Of a stretch of 18,441 bases of DNA, positions 1 to 7,343 are shown one piece after another. The position numbers and the translations under genes are program-made. Source of the DNA: DHVE2 group archaeon (GTDB lineage Archaea; Thermoplasmatota; Thermoplasmata; Thermoplasmatales; Aciduliprofundaceae); contig WALH01000023.1 in the NCBI GenBank assembly GCA_015522935.1, forward strand, positions 1 through 18,441. The letters run 5' to 3'. Under the pieces are notes generated by a model that was not told the origin of the DNA, did not search any database, and worked only from the letters and a program-made list of their open reading frames with translations. Numbering within the stretch: position 1 is the stretch's first letter; each line of letters begins with the position of its first letter.

Positions 1-69
1 CGGCGGGATTCGAACCCGCGACTTGCAGCTTAGGAGGCTGCCGCCATATCCTGGCTAGGCCACGCGCCC
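1..69 (-). tRNA. trnR: tRNA-Arg, anticodon CCU (3' end cut by window edge)
   Basis: Read on the minus strand, the gene begins GGGCGCG (acceptor 5' strand, 63-69), then TG, a three-pair D stem GCC/GGC, and the anticodon stem GCAGC/GCTGC closing the seven-base loop CTCCTAA, so the anticodon is CCT (decodes AGG). The T arm is GCGGG-TTCGAAT-CCCGC. Only the first two bases (CG) of the expected 3' acceptor strand lie inside the window, so the end is truncated. No intron is visible in the anticodon loop. The cloverleaf was folded by hand. Confidence 0.95.
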
Positions 70-89
70 TTGCTGGGAAATAGTGTTAT

Positions 90-98
90 GTTTTTAAG
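90..98 (-). promoter_or_regulatory. TATA-like box of the tRNA-Arg gene
   Basis: Minus-strand CTTAAAAAC is centred about 25 nt upstream of the first tRNA base (69), the usual archaeal TATA-to-start distance. The other strand (TTTTTAAG) could serve as a TATA element for rightward transcription starting near 121. Confidence 0.55.
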
Positions 99-143
99 AG
101 TTTTGTTTTCTTTTGCAAAGTAAAGTGAGGAGGCACAAGCTTT

Positions 144-209
144 ATGTCAAAGAATAACACAAAATTAATATACTTCTATGAAGATATCCAAACATACCTA
201 AAAAGGTGA
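144..209 (+). CDS. possible 21-residue leader ORF upstream of the membrane protein gene
   Basis: This ORF starts at ATG 144, ten bases after a strong Shine-Dalgarno-like GAGGAGG (127-133). It ends at TGA 207-209, which lies inside the GGTGAT ribosome-binding site (205-210) of the next gene. That arrangement would couple the two by translation. A TATA-like TTTTTAAG at 91-98 would place a start near 121, just ahead of the SD. The peptide begins MSKNNTKLIY and ends QTYLKR, with no recognisable domain. The competing view is that the AATTAATATA box inside it (163-172) is the true promoter of the downstream gene and this ORF is chance. Confidence 0.3.
   Translation: MSKNNTKLIYFYEDIQTYLKR
163..172 (+). 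promoter_or_regulatory. TATA-like box for the 216-797 membrane protein
   Basis: AATTAATATA predicts initiation near 194, giving a leader of roughly 22 nt that contains GGTGAT (205-210) five bases before the ATG at 216. Confidence 0.45.
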
Positions 210-215
210 TAGAAA

Positions 216-797
216 ATGGAAATAAAAATAGGAATGAGTCTCTCTATAGTGGGTGCGATAATTGCACTTATCGGGTTTTTCACACCATGGATGAGTGGAA
301 TAATTTTTGGGGTTAGTTTTAGTATGTCTGGCTTCGATCTCATGAAATATATGGGTACAAAATATGCTTTTGATGCATCTATAATTGCAATGGAACTTGT
401 GCTCTCTTTGATAGGTTTGGGAATGAGTTTTCTTTACAAGAGATTTGCAACTGTTACAAACATATTTGTTAGTGTAGGCGGAATAGCCATTCCATTTCAT
501 TACATAGCTTTCTTTATTACAATGGGTGAGGGTTCATATGTTGGAGAAGGGTTAATAATTGAGATTATCGGTTTCTTCATTCTGCTAATAGGTAGCATAC
601 ACACCAATCAGAAGATCAGCGAAGAAAAGGGGGCATCCCTTCAGAGTACCGTTATTCCTCAAGGTACGGAGACTCCAGCAACTGTATCTTCCCCACCAGT
701 TCCACCACAACCTATAGAGAATCCCCCAACTAAAACATCTGAGCCGACACAGATAGAACAAACATCGCCGCAGAACGATATAGAGGAGCAACAGTAG
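216..797 (+). CDS. four-helix membrane protein with proline-rich tail, function unknown
   Basis: A 193-residue protein not recognised as a named family. Hydrophobic segments at about residues 5-25, 55-75, 80-102 and 109-130 suggest four membrane helices. A small aromatic/methionine-rich loop around FFTPWMSG follows helix 1. The last 60 residues are hydrophilic, without helix character, and rich in Pro, Thr, Ser and Gln (runs such as SSPPVPPQP), ending in an acidic/Gln stretch. The tail is probably a disordered cytoplasmic or external arm. The start is supported by GGTGAT at 205-210. The gene stands between a tRNA and elp3, which have their own promoters, so the context gives no functional clue. 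The membrane location is inferred from hydropathy read by eye. Confidence 0.8.
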   Translation: MEIKIGMSLSIVGAIIALIGFFTPWMSGIIFGVSFSMSGFDLMKYMGTKYAFDASIIAMELVLSLIGLGMSFLYKRFATVTNIFVSVGGIAIPFHYIAFFITMGEGSYVGEGLIIEIIGFFILLIGSIHTNQKISEEKGASLQSTVIPQGTETPATVSSPPVPPQPIENPPTKTSEPTQIEQTSPQNDIEEQQ

Positions 798-848
798 ATT
801 TAATTGTGCCTCTATCAAACAATACCTTTTTACTTTCCACAGAAAAAC

Positions 849-854
849 TTAAAT
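849..854 (+). promoter_or_regulatory. TATA-like box of elp3, leaderless geometry
   Basis: The core TTAAAT is centred 24.5 nt before GTG 876, with no Shine-Dalgarno sequence between them. This favours a leaderless mRNA and the GTG 876 start over the longer TTG 804 frame. Confidence 0.5.
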
Positions 855-875
855 CCTCGGGTAGATTGCGAGTAT

Positions 876-2420
876 GTGGATTTCTTCTCGGAAATAGAAG
901 AACTGCTGCGTGAAGGAAAAATAAGGAGCAAAGAGGATTTGGAGAGATGGAAGAATCGTCTTGCAAAAAAGTACAGGATGAGAATGCCTAAAAACTCTGA
1001 AATTTTGCACAGAATTTCAAAGGATGTAGGGGAGAAGTATAAGGGCATATTAGTTAAAAAGCCGTCAAGAACGCTGAGCGGTGTGGCAATTGTAGCCGTA
1101 ATGACCTCACCATTTCCATGCCCGCATGGGAAATGTATCTACTGCCCAGGAGGTCCTGATTATGGAACGGCGCAGAGTTATACGGGCCACGAGCCAGCCG
1201 CTTTGAGAGCATCACAGTACAATTTTGATCCGTACGAGCAAACGAAGGCGAGGATCGAGCAATTAAACACCATTGGACATTCCACGGATAAGATAGACTT
1301 GATTGTCATGGGCGGTACTTTTACAGCACGCCCTCAACGTTATCAGGAGTGGTTTGTTAAGCGTGCATTTGACGCAATGAACAGAATGGATGCCAAGAAT
1401 TTGGAGGAAGCACAGCTCATAAACGAGAGTGCAAAAAACAGGTGTATTGGATTAACGGTTGAAACTCGCCCGGACTGGTTCTTTGAAAGGGAAATTGATT
1501 TCGCCCTTAAATTGGGTGCGACTCGTGTGGAATTGGGAATACAGACCGTTTACGACGAAATTTTGGAAAAAGTTAAGAGGGGGCATGGGATAAGAGAAAG
1601 CATCTTGGCCACTCGCCTTGCTAAGGATGCGGGATTTAAGATAAATTACCACATGATGCCGGGCTTGCCGGGAAGTTCTATCACGAAGGATTTTCAAGCA
1701 TTCAAAGAAATTTTTGAAAACCCAGATTTCCGGCCTGATATGCTGAAAATATACCCTACGCTTGTTGTTAAAGGCACAGAACTATATGAGATGTGGAGAA
1801 GAGGAGAATATAAATCATACACGCTTGAGGAAATGATTGAACTTCTGGTAAAAGTTATAAGCATCGTTCCTCCGTGGGTGCGAATTCAGAGAATTCAGAG
1901 AGATATACCGGCGAAGTTCATAGAAGCAGGCGTTAAGAAGGGTGATTTAAGAGCGATAGTGTTGAGAGAGATGGAAAAGAGGGGAATAAGATGTCCTGAT
2001 ATTCGGTGCCGTGAAGTTGGGAGAAAAGGAGGAGAAGAATTTGAAATGATTCGGAGAGATTATGATGCATCTAAGGGAAAAGAGGTGTTTCTGTCATTCG
2101 AGGATAAGAATTTCGACTCTATAGCCGCATTTTTAAGGTTGAGATTACCCAGCGAACACGCGCATCGTCCTGAAATTAGAGATGCTGCTATAGTTCGTGA
2201 AGTGAAGGTATTTGGCAAGGAAGTTCCGGTTGGGGAGAAGGATGAAAAGGCATGGCAGCACCGCGGATTTGGGCGAGAATTGATGAACGAAGCAGAAAGA
2301 ATCGCAAAGGACGAATGGAGTGCGAAGAGAGTTATAGTAATAAGCGGAATCGGTGTACGAAATTATTATCGAAAAATAGGATATGAGAGATTAGGGCCAT
2401 ACATGGCCAAAAAGATATAA
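876..2420 (+). CDS. elp3: archaeal Elp3: radical SAM / acetyltransferase tRNA U34-modifying enzyme
   Basis: A 514-residue protein from GTG 876. The frame stays open back to a TTG at 804, but that would read through the TATA-like element at 849-854. Elp3 uses SAM and acetyl-CoA to place a carboxymethyl-type group on wobble uridine of tRNA; archaeal Elp3 acts without the other Elongator subunits. Visible marks: the radical SAM cysteines in CPHGKCIYC (Cys82, Cys87, Cys90, spacing CX4CX2C) followed by PGGPDYGTAQSYTG, then VMGGTFTARP, the Elp3-typical GLTVETRPD and RVELGIQTVYD, and the HMMPGLPGS segment. The C-terminal GNAT domain (about 385-514) contains QHRGFGRELM (acetyl-CoA loop) and GVRNYYRKIGYE. 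All core motifs are intact. The gene converges on polB with 7 bp between the stops. Confidence 0.93.
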   Translation: MDFFSEIEELLREGKIRSKEDLERWKNRLAKKYRMRMPKNSEILHRISKDVGEKYKGILVKKPSRTLSGVAIVAVMTSPFPCPHGKCIYCPGGPDYGTAQSYTGHEPAALRASQYNFDPYEQTKARIEQLNTIGHSTDKIDLIVMGGTFTARPQRYQEWFVKRAFDAMNRMDAKNLEEAQLINESAKNRCIGLTVETRPDWFFEREIDFALKLGATRVELGIQTVYDEILEKVKRGHGIRESILATRLAKDAGFKINYHMMPGLPGSSITKDFQAFKEIFENPDFRPDMLKIYPTLVVKGTELYEMWRRGEYKSYTLEEMIELLVKVISIVPPWVRIQRIQRDIPAKFIEAGVKKGDLRAIVLREMEKRGIRCPDIRCREVGRKGGEEFEMIRRDYDASKGKEVFLSFEDKNFDSIAAFLRLRLPSEHAHRPEIRDAAIVREVKVFGKEVPVGEKDEKAWQHRGFGRELMNEAERIAKDEWSAKRVIVISGIGVRNYYRKIGYERLGPYMAKKI

Positions 2421-2427
2421 GGAGAAA

Positions 2428-4782
2428 TCAGTCAAAATCAAACAGTGTTTTTGGTTTTTTCTCTTTTTTATTTTTCATTTCTCCGAAAGTCATTAAATTA
2501 GCCTGCTTCTTTCCACTCATTAAATTGTCTTCATCCACCCCAAACACATCGGTTATCCTTGCCAAAGTTTCTGCAACCCTCCGGGCGTAGTATCTGTAGT
2601 CCGGTTTGTGCGGAAATTTTTTACTGCCTGTATACGGCTCAACGTCCTGTTTGTTTCCGTGGGCGTTGGTAACGATCCATGCTACCTTCATTCCAGGAAA
2701 GAATTCCTCGCCCATCTTTATCAGTTTTCTTGCAGCTTGAACATTTGCCATTGAATCTGGATTTTTGTAACTTTTGAAATCCCTTACGGTTCTTGATATC
2801 ACCAGCTTTTCAATGGGTACCTCCCCACGTTTAACTTTATCAACTATTTCCCTCGCTAATTTTACAGCTCTCTTTACATCTCCATCTAATATTTTCTCAA
2901 ACACAGTTTTCTGCGCCTCGGTAAGCAGATCGAATGAATCTGTTCTACGAATTTCATATCCTCGAACAACCATCTCTCCACGCTGTTCTTCTGGCCAAAC
3001 GATTCGCCCAACATATCTTTTTTTCGCACCATGCGAGAAGAAAGGTTCTAAAACTTTTTCAAATTCCAATATTAACTGCTCCCTTTCAGATATTTCCTTT
3101 GCTATCTTCTTTCCAAACTCCACAGTTCTTTCAAGATCCTCGTATGGAGATTTGAAGAAAACTGAATCTGTATCTCCGTAAACCACACGCAAACCCTCAT
3201 CTTCAAGTTGTGATATTATTCTTTTTATTGTCTCTCGAGCGAATGCGGTTATGCTTGCTCCTATGTCCGGATTTGTGAAGCGATAGAAGGATGAAGCCAG
3301 AACCCCATAAAATGTATTCATGAGAATTTTCACAGCCTTCTGCAATCCATCGTAATAATCTCGATGCTCCGGGTCTTCCTTCATTCTCTTCTTTAGCTCA
3401 TCCCTCTTTTCCATTAAATCTTTCAGGATTTTCGGGATTATCCCCTCTCTCCTCTCCCTGCTCAGGAATTTCACACCGATAGGGCTCTCTATATCACCAT
3501 CCTTGCTGAGTGTTGTGAAGCAGATGTTATACTTGATTATAACGCTTGGGTACATACTTTTGAAATCTAAAACACATATCCAGTGATACAAGCCCGGCTC
3601 GATTGTGTGAACATAGCCCCCTTCAATTTTTCTTGTTTTCCTTTCCTGCCCTTGCAGAGGCACACCCACTTTCTTTCTATCTGCCTCCCTTATAAGGAGG
3701 GAATCCACCCATGTAGATGTGCCTGAATGAATCACATCGTCAAGCGGGAATTTTGTAACTGTTGCCAAATCCATATACTTGTCTAAAAGTCTTAGTTTTA
3801 GGAGTATTCTGAGCGCGAGTTCGGCATCTTTTATGCAGTAACTTATTACCTTATCCTTGTTTGCACGCCATTCCTCATCTATCTTAGTGCGATCCACGTC
3901 CTCCTTCCCCTCACCCAAGAGTTCCATGCTCACCGCTTGCAGGGTTTCCTGTTTCAATCTCAACTCCTTCTTCACAGCCCACCATGCATCCTCTATTACC
4001 CTTCCATGGACTCTCCAGAACTGCCCCCCTATTCTCTGAGGCTTTGATCCATCTCGGCCTATGGCAAAATCCATGTTGTATTTTTTGTATCTCTCTGAAA
4101 GCAATTCAAGATCATAGTTATCAATGTTGTATCCCGTGATTACATCAGGATCCACACGCCTTATCAGATTTACAAATTTCTCCAAGATCTCCCTCTCTTC
4201 TCCGGTTATATGCTCTTTTCTGAATTCTTTGCCGTCCCATATCGTCACGCCTATAACGAATATACGACCATCTTCCATTGAATTCTCAATGTCAAAACTC
4301 AGAATTTTTAAAGGAGGCTTGAAATCATTCACATTTTCAATACTCTCAATGTCCATGACGATATCCGTGGTGTATCTATCATTAAGTATTACATTTCCTC
4401 TTATTTTCACACAGGAATTTAAGTCAAAATCATAGATAAATCTCTGATGGAACGGGATATCAGCCGCCAAGACTTCGCAGAATTCCATGGCTGTTCTCCT
4501 GTAAGAAGGCGTTTTCCAAGGTGAGTGAAGAATGACTTTACTGCATTTTCTTATTTTGCCCCGGTGCCAGAGTTTCACATCTTCTATGCCGCATACTTCG
4601 GGATCCTTACTCAATTTTTCCAAGATAGAATATGGTGGTTCAACTAAATAGAAATAAGGCTTGAATCCGTGATATCTTGCCACCACACTTTTACCATCGC
4701 GTGTTTTTCCAAATAGTTCTACAACAACTCCCTCCTCTTCCCGTGAATACGAGGCACTTATCAGCCGAATCTCGATTTCCAT
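2428..4782 (-). CDS. polB: family B replicative DNA polymerase (PolB)
   Basis: A 784-residue, full-length archaeal B-family polymerase with 3'-5' proofreading. Exonuclease motifs: Exo I FDIE (Asp164, Glu166), Exo II YNIDNYD (Asp224), Exo III YCIKD (Tyr315, Asp319). Polymerase motifs: A DFKSMYPSVI (Asp406), B KILMNTFYG (Lys485 to Gly493), C YGDTDS (Asp537, Asp539), and the thumb-linked KKRY (587-590). All catalytic residues are present and there is no intein. The N-terminal ~130 residues correspond to the domain that senses template uracil in archaeal PolB. The protein ends in a lysine-rich linker and TLFDFD, resembling a PCNA-interacting peptide but without the usual Gln. The start ATG 4782 fits a TATA-like box 26.5 nt upstream with no Shine-Dalgarno sequence. 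Confidence 0.97.
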   Translation of the reverse strand: MEIEIRLISASYSREEEGVVVELFGKTRDGKSVVARYHGFKPYFYLVEPPYSILEKLSKDPEVCGIEDVKLWHRGKIRKCSKVILHSPWKTPSYRRTAMEFCEVLAADIPFHQRFIYDFDLNSCVKIRGNVILNDRYTTDIVMDIESIENVNDFKPPLKILSFDIENSMEDGRIFVIGVTIWDGKEFRKEHITGEEREILEKFVNLIRRVDPDVITGYNIDNYDLELLSERYKKYNMDFAIGRDGSKPQRIGGQFWRVHGRVIEDAWWAVKKELRLKQETLQAVSMELLGEGKEDVDRTKIDEEWRANKDKVISYCIKDAELALRILLKLRLLDKYMDLATVTKFPLDDVIHSGTSTWVDSLLIREADRKKVGVPLQGQERKTRKIEGGYVHTIEPGLYHWICVLDFKSMYPSVIIKYNICFTTLSKDGDIESPIGVKFLSRERREGIIPKILKDLMEKRDELKKRMKEDPEHRDYYDGLQKAVKILMNTFYGVLASSFYRFTNPDIGASITAFARETIKRIISQLEDEGLRVVYGDTDSVFFKSPYEDLERTVEFGKKIAKEISEREQLILEFEKVLEPFFSHGAKKRYVGRIVWPEEQRGEMVVRGYEIRRTDSFDLLTEAQKTVFEKILDGDVKRAVKLAREIVDKVKRGEVPIEKLVISRTVRDFKSYKNPDSMANVQAARKLIKMGEEFFPGMKVAWIVTNAHGNKQDVEPYTGSKKFPHKPDYRYYARRVAETLARITDVFGVDEDNLMSGKKQANLMTFGEMKNKKEKKPKTLFDFD
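2448..2475 (+). terminator. oligo-T terminator of elp3 inside the polB 3' end
   Basis: Four T runs on the plus strand (2448-2452, 2455-2460, 2464-2469, 2471-2475) lie about 28-55 nt past the elp3 stop. Archaeal RNA polymerase terminates at such T tracts without needing a hairpin. On the other strand the same bases encode the lysine-rich C-terminal tail of PolB. Confidence 0.5.
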
Positions 4783-4805
4783 AATATTTCAAATTGTGAC
4801 AAACA

Positions 4806-4825
4806 ATATAAGGATTGTCCTTATA
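4806..4825 (-). promoter_or_regulatory. polB promoter overlapped by a 19-bp palindrome
   Basis: The minus-strand core TTATAT (4806-4811) is centred 26.5 nt before the polB ATG, so the transcript is probably leaderless. It overlaps a perfect inverted repeat, TATAAGGA-TTG-TCCTTATA (4807-4825). A protein bound there would compete with TBP/TFB, so this is a candidate operator. Regulator unknown. Confidence 0.5.
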
Positions 4826-4863
4826 GAAAGAAAATGCGTAAAAATAGCCTAATTTGAGAAAAA

Positions 4864-4872
4864 TTTTAAATA
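4864..4872 (+). promoter_or_regulatory. TATA-like box of the 4895-5230 gene
   Basis: TTTTAAATA is centred about 27 nt before ATG 4895, again leaderless spacing. It is separate from the polB promoter on the opposite strand. Confidence 0.5.
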
Positions 4873-4894
4873 AGGAAACTGCAATGAAAGAGAG

Positions 4895-5230
4895 ATGAGC
4901 GAAGAAGATGAAACAATTAAAAAACTTAGAATTAAAAGGAGGAAAAAAGCGATTAAAAAAATAATTATTCTCTCGGCATCTGCAGTAATTTTGGGGATAA
5001 TAACGCCCATCCTTTTGATTATTATAGCTTTTATACTTATGCTTGCTGGAGTATCAGCCATGTACAACATTGGCTTTTTAACGAGAAAGAAGGAGAAGGA
5101 TGAAGATATAGACACAATCTTTGAAAGGAGTTTCTATGAAGGAATATTTCTCAGCTTGCTTGGACTTGGCCTATTCATCATCACACTCTATATAATGGGC
5201 CTTGGATGGGAGGGAATTCTGAGGATTTAA
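4895..5230 (+). CDS. small basic two-helix membrane protein, function unknown
   Basis: A 111-residue protein without a family I recognise. Residues 1-22 are charged, with a basic block KLRIKRRKKAIKK. A long hydrophobic stretch follows (about 23-55, possibly two short helices or one long helix), then a charged loop TRKKEKDEDID, and a second helix at about 83-103. By the positive-inside rule the N terminus and the central loop should face the cytoplasm. The gene is divergent from polB and convergent with serA, so it is probably transcribed alone. A near-consensus TATA-like box 26.5 nt upstream supports the start; no SD is evident. Confidence 0.75.
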   Translation: MSEEDETIKKLRIKRRKKAIKKIIILSASAVILGIITPILLIIIAFILMLAGVSAMYNIGFLTRKKEKDEDIDTIFERSFYEGIFLSLLGLGLFIITLYIMGLGWEGILRI

Positions 5231-5269
5231 TTAAAAATTAGAAAAAATAAATTGGTTAGGTTTAACCAA
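5231..5269 (-). terminator. hairpin plus T tract ending the aminotransferase-serA unit
   Basis: A perfect 7-bp inverted repeat, TTGGTTA/TAACCAA with a 4-nt loop (5252-5269), spans the serA stop codon. On the minus strand it is followed at once by TTTATTTTTTC and further T runs. The form resembles an intrinsic terminator. The T-poor plus-strand side gives little support for it also ending the 4895 gene. Confidence 0.6.
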
Positions 5270-6176
5270 GTAATTCCTCGGCAATCTTCTCAGCAATCTC
5301 TATCCCCGCTCTTTTCTGACCTTCTTTTGTTTGCGCTCCAATATGTGGAGTAAGAACTATGTTATCTATCTCGAATAGCTTGCTCTCCTTGAGTGGTTCG
5401 TTCTCATAGACATCCAGTGCTGCTCCATACAGTTTTCCCGATTTCAGAGCTTCATATAAAGCATCTTCATCCACCACACCACCGCGGGATGCGTTGATAA
5501 TTATTGTTCCATCCTTCATTCTCTTTATTCTTTCCGCGTTTATAATATGCTCAGTTTCCGGTGTTAAGGGTACATGCAGAGTTATAACATCTGCTTCGGA
5601 TATCAAATCATCAAGATCCCGGTATTCTACGTTTAGTTCCTTAGCTTGTTCTTTGCTTAGTTTGTATATGTCGTAGTAAATCACGTTCATTCCAAATGCC
5701 TTTGCCCTCTTTGCAACCTCTTTTCCAATTCTTCCTATTCCTACTATCCCCAGAGTTTTACCATACATTTCTATGCCCTTGCACCTGCTCTTGGGCCAAT
5801 TGCCTTTGCGAGTTTCCCTATCACCGTAGGCAATTTTTCGCATAACAGCGAGGATAAGACCAATTGTAAGCTCTGCAACACTTATACTCGTAGCTCTTGG
5901 GGTGTTAATAACTTTTATGCCTTTGCTCTTGGCATAATTCACATCTATATTGTCTAAGCCAACACCAGCACGCCCAATTACTTTGAGATTCTTTCCAGAA
6001 TCAATTATCCCTTTCCTTACTTTAGTTGCACTTCTTACTACGATTGCATCTAAATCAGCCACGTGATTCACCAGTTCATCCTTGGGTACAGATGTAAGAT
6101 CAACTACATTCAGACCTTTTTGCTTCAAAATTTTAATACCATCTTCTGCTATCGGATCGCATATTCCAACTTTCAT
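5262..6176 (-). CDS. serA: D-3-phosphoglycerate dehydrogenase, short form
   Basis: A 304-residue NAD-dependent D-2-hydroxyacid dehydrogenase; the likely reaction is 3-phosphoglycerate to 3-phosphohydroxypyruvate, the first step of serine synthesis. Seen in the sequence: Rossmann loop GIGRIG (Gly146, Gly148, Gly151) with the NAD-selective Asp169 at the end of strand 2, and the catalytic triad Arg231 (NASRGG), Glu260 (ENEP) and His278 (TPHIG). The RAGVGLDNID and NTPRATSISVAE segments are typical of SerA. The protein stops after the catalytic domain, so the ACT or other regulatory domains of long SerA enzymes are absent and serine feedback through them is not expected. ATG follows directly on the TAA of the upstream aminotransferase gene, whose last codons supply a GGGGTG ribosome-binding site. 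A glyoxylate/hydroxypyruvate reductase role is the main alternative. Confidence 0.9.
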   Translation of the reverse strand: MKVGICDPIAEDGIKILKQKGLNVVDLTSVPKDELVNHVADLDAIVVRSATKVRKGIIDSGKNLKVIGRAGVGLDNIDVNYAKSKGIKVINTPRATSISVAELTIGLILAVMRKIAYGDRETRKGNWPKSRCKGIEMYGKTLGIVGIGRIGKEVAKRAKAFGMNVIYYDIYKLSKEQAKELNVEYRDLDDLISEADVITLHVPLTPETEHIINAERIKRMKDGTIIINASRGGVVDEDALYEALKSGKLYGAALDVYENEPLKESKLFEIDNIVLTPHIGAQTKEGQKRAGIEIAEKIAEELLG

Positions 6177-7259
6177 TTAATACACCCCCCAATTTTCTAA
6201 AACGTTATCTATTTCGTCCAGCAACCCCCTTATATCTGTAGGAGTAATCTGCCCCATATGTGCAATTCTGAAAGTCTTTTCCTTCAATTCACCATAACCA
6301 TTTGATATTCTCAAACCTCTTTTAACAAGTTCGTTGGCCAAATCTTTTATGGATATACCGTATGTATTTTTTATCGTTGTAACGGTTACACTTTCGTATC
6401 CTTTTTCAGCAAAGAGTTCAAAACCTCTTTTTTTCACCCAGTCGTGAACCATTTTTTGCATCTTTAAGTGTCTTTCGTACCTCGCTTCGTATCCCTCTTT
6501 GATCATGAGATCGAGCTGTGCATCCATCGCATAGAGAAGAGGAACTGCTGGCGTGGTGGGGTGCTGCTGACTTTTTTCAAATCTCTGAAGCATGCGCACA
6601 AAATCGAAGTAATAGCCTTTGTTCTTCATATTCTTGCTTCTCTCCATCGCTTCCTCACTTACAAACGCAACAGCTAAGCCAGGCGGTAAAGCGAAAGCTT
6701 TTTGCGATGATGCGATCACAACATCATAATTGTTCACATTTATCATATCTCCACCAAGCGAAGAGACGGCATCTATTGCAATAAGTGTCTCATTCTCATG
6801 TGCAATTTTGGCGATCTCATCAGTGGGATTTCTCACACCCGTGCTCGTTTCGTTGTGAATCTGTGCCAGAAGTTCGTATTTTTTCTTATTCATTGCTTCT
6901 TCTATCATCTCTGGCTTCACTGCTTTCCCCCAATCGGCCCAGACCATATCCGCATCTTTGTCATTAGCTAAACTCATCTCATACCATCTCTTACTGAATG
7001 CGCCACATGCACCGTGGAGTACGTATTTTTTCACTAAATTTCTTATTGTTCCTTCCATAACTCCTGATCCGCTTGAAGTGAAAACCATAGCGTAATGCTT
7101 CGTCCCAAAGAATTTCTGCAGTTTTTCAACGATTCCACCGTATAGTTCACTCATCTCTGATGTTCTATGTCCTATAACACGCTGTGCCATCATCAACCGT
7201 ACTTTATCATCTACTTCTGTTGGGCCTGGTATGAACAACTTTGGCGTGTTTTCTATCAT
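6177..7259 (-). CDS. class V aminotransferase (serine-pyruvate/alanine-glyoxylate family; likely phosphoserine aminotransferase here)
   Basis: A 360-residue PLP enzyme of the alanine-glyoxylate/serine-pyruvate aminotransferase family. Visible: N-terminal LFIPGPTEV and GHRT, the phosphate-binding TSSGSGVME, Asp163 in AIDAVSS (pyridine nitrogen), and Lys187 in ASSQKAFALPPGLA as the Schiff-base lysine. The frame extends eight codons further upstream, but ATG 7259 sits seven bases after GAGGTGA (7267-7273) and the shorter N terminus matches the family. It abuts serA (TAA then ATG), implying one transcript. Known for the family: a relative in Methanocaldococcus (MJ0959) is reported to serve as phosphoserine aminotransferase where SerC is missing. 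The pairing with serA suggests the same here, by inference. Confidence 0.88.
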   Translation of the reverse strand: MIENTPKLFIPGPTEVDDKVRLMMAQRVIGHRTSEMSELYGGIVEKLQKFFGTKHYAMVFTSSGSGVMEGTIRNLVKKYVLHGACGAFSKRWYEMSLANDKDADMVWADWGKAVKPEMIEEAMNKKKYELLAQIHNETSTGVRNPTDEIAKIAHENETLIAIDAVSSLGGDMINVNNYDVVIASSQKAFALPPGLAVAFVSEEAMERSKNMKNKGYYFDFVRMLQRFEKSQQHPTTPAVPLLYAMDAQLDLMIKEGYEARYERHLKMQKMVHDWVKKRGFELFAEKGYESVTVTTIKNTYGISIKDLANELVKRGLRISNGYGELKEKTFRIAHMGQITPTDIRGLLDEIDNVLENWGVY

Positions 7260-7266
7260 TTTAAGT

Positions 7267-7303
7267 TCACCTCGTATGTGCATGGCATGCAGTGATATTT
7301 AAT
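7267..7303 (-). promoter_or_regulatory. TATA-like box and Shine-Dalgarno of the aminotransferase-serA operon
   Basis: The minus-strand ATTAAATAT (7295-7303) predicts a start close to 7273, where the ribosome-binding site GAGGTGA (7267-7273) begins. The SD decides for the ATG at 7259. The box separates this operon from gatDE, although read-through from gatE is possible because I see no strong terminator between them. Confidence 0.5.
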
Positions 7304-7343
7304 TTTTCATCTTCATTAATTTCAGGACGAGATTCGTTAAAAG

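Noticed and set aside
804..875. Longer elp3 start at TTG 804
   Set aside because: It has no ribosome-binding site, and the added codons cover an intergenic-looking AT-rich stretch with the TATA-like box used by GTG 876. It is not excluded, since some archaeal Elp3 proteins are longer at the N terminus.
2774..3181. 135-codon open frame on the plus strand inside polB
   Set aside because: It lies wholly antisense to catalytic motifs of the polymerase, has no ribosome-binding site, and has the Ser/Phe/Leu-rich composition of a reverse-strand shadow.
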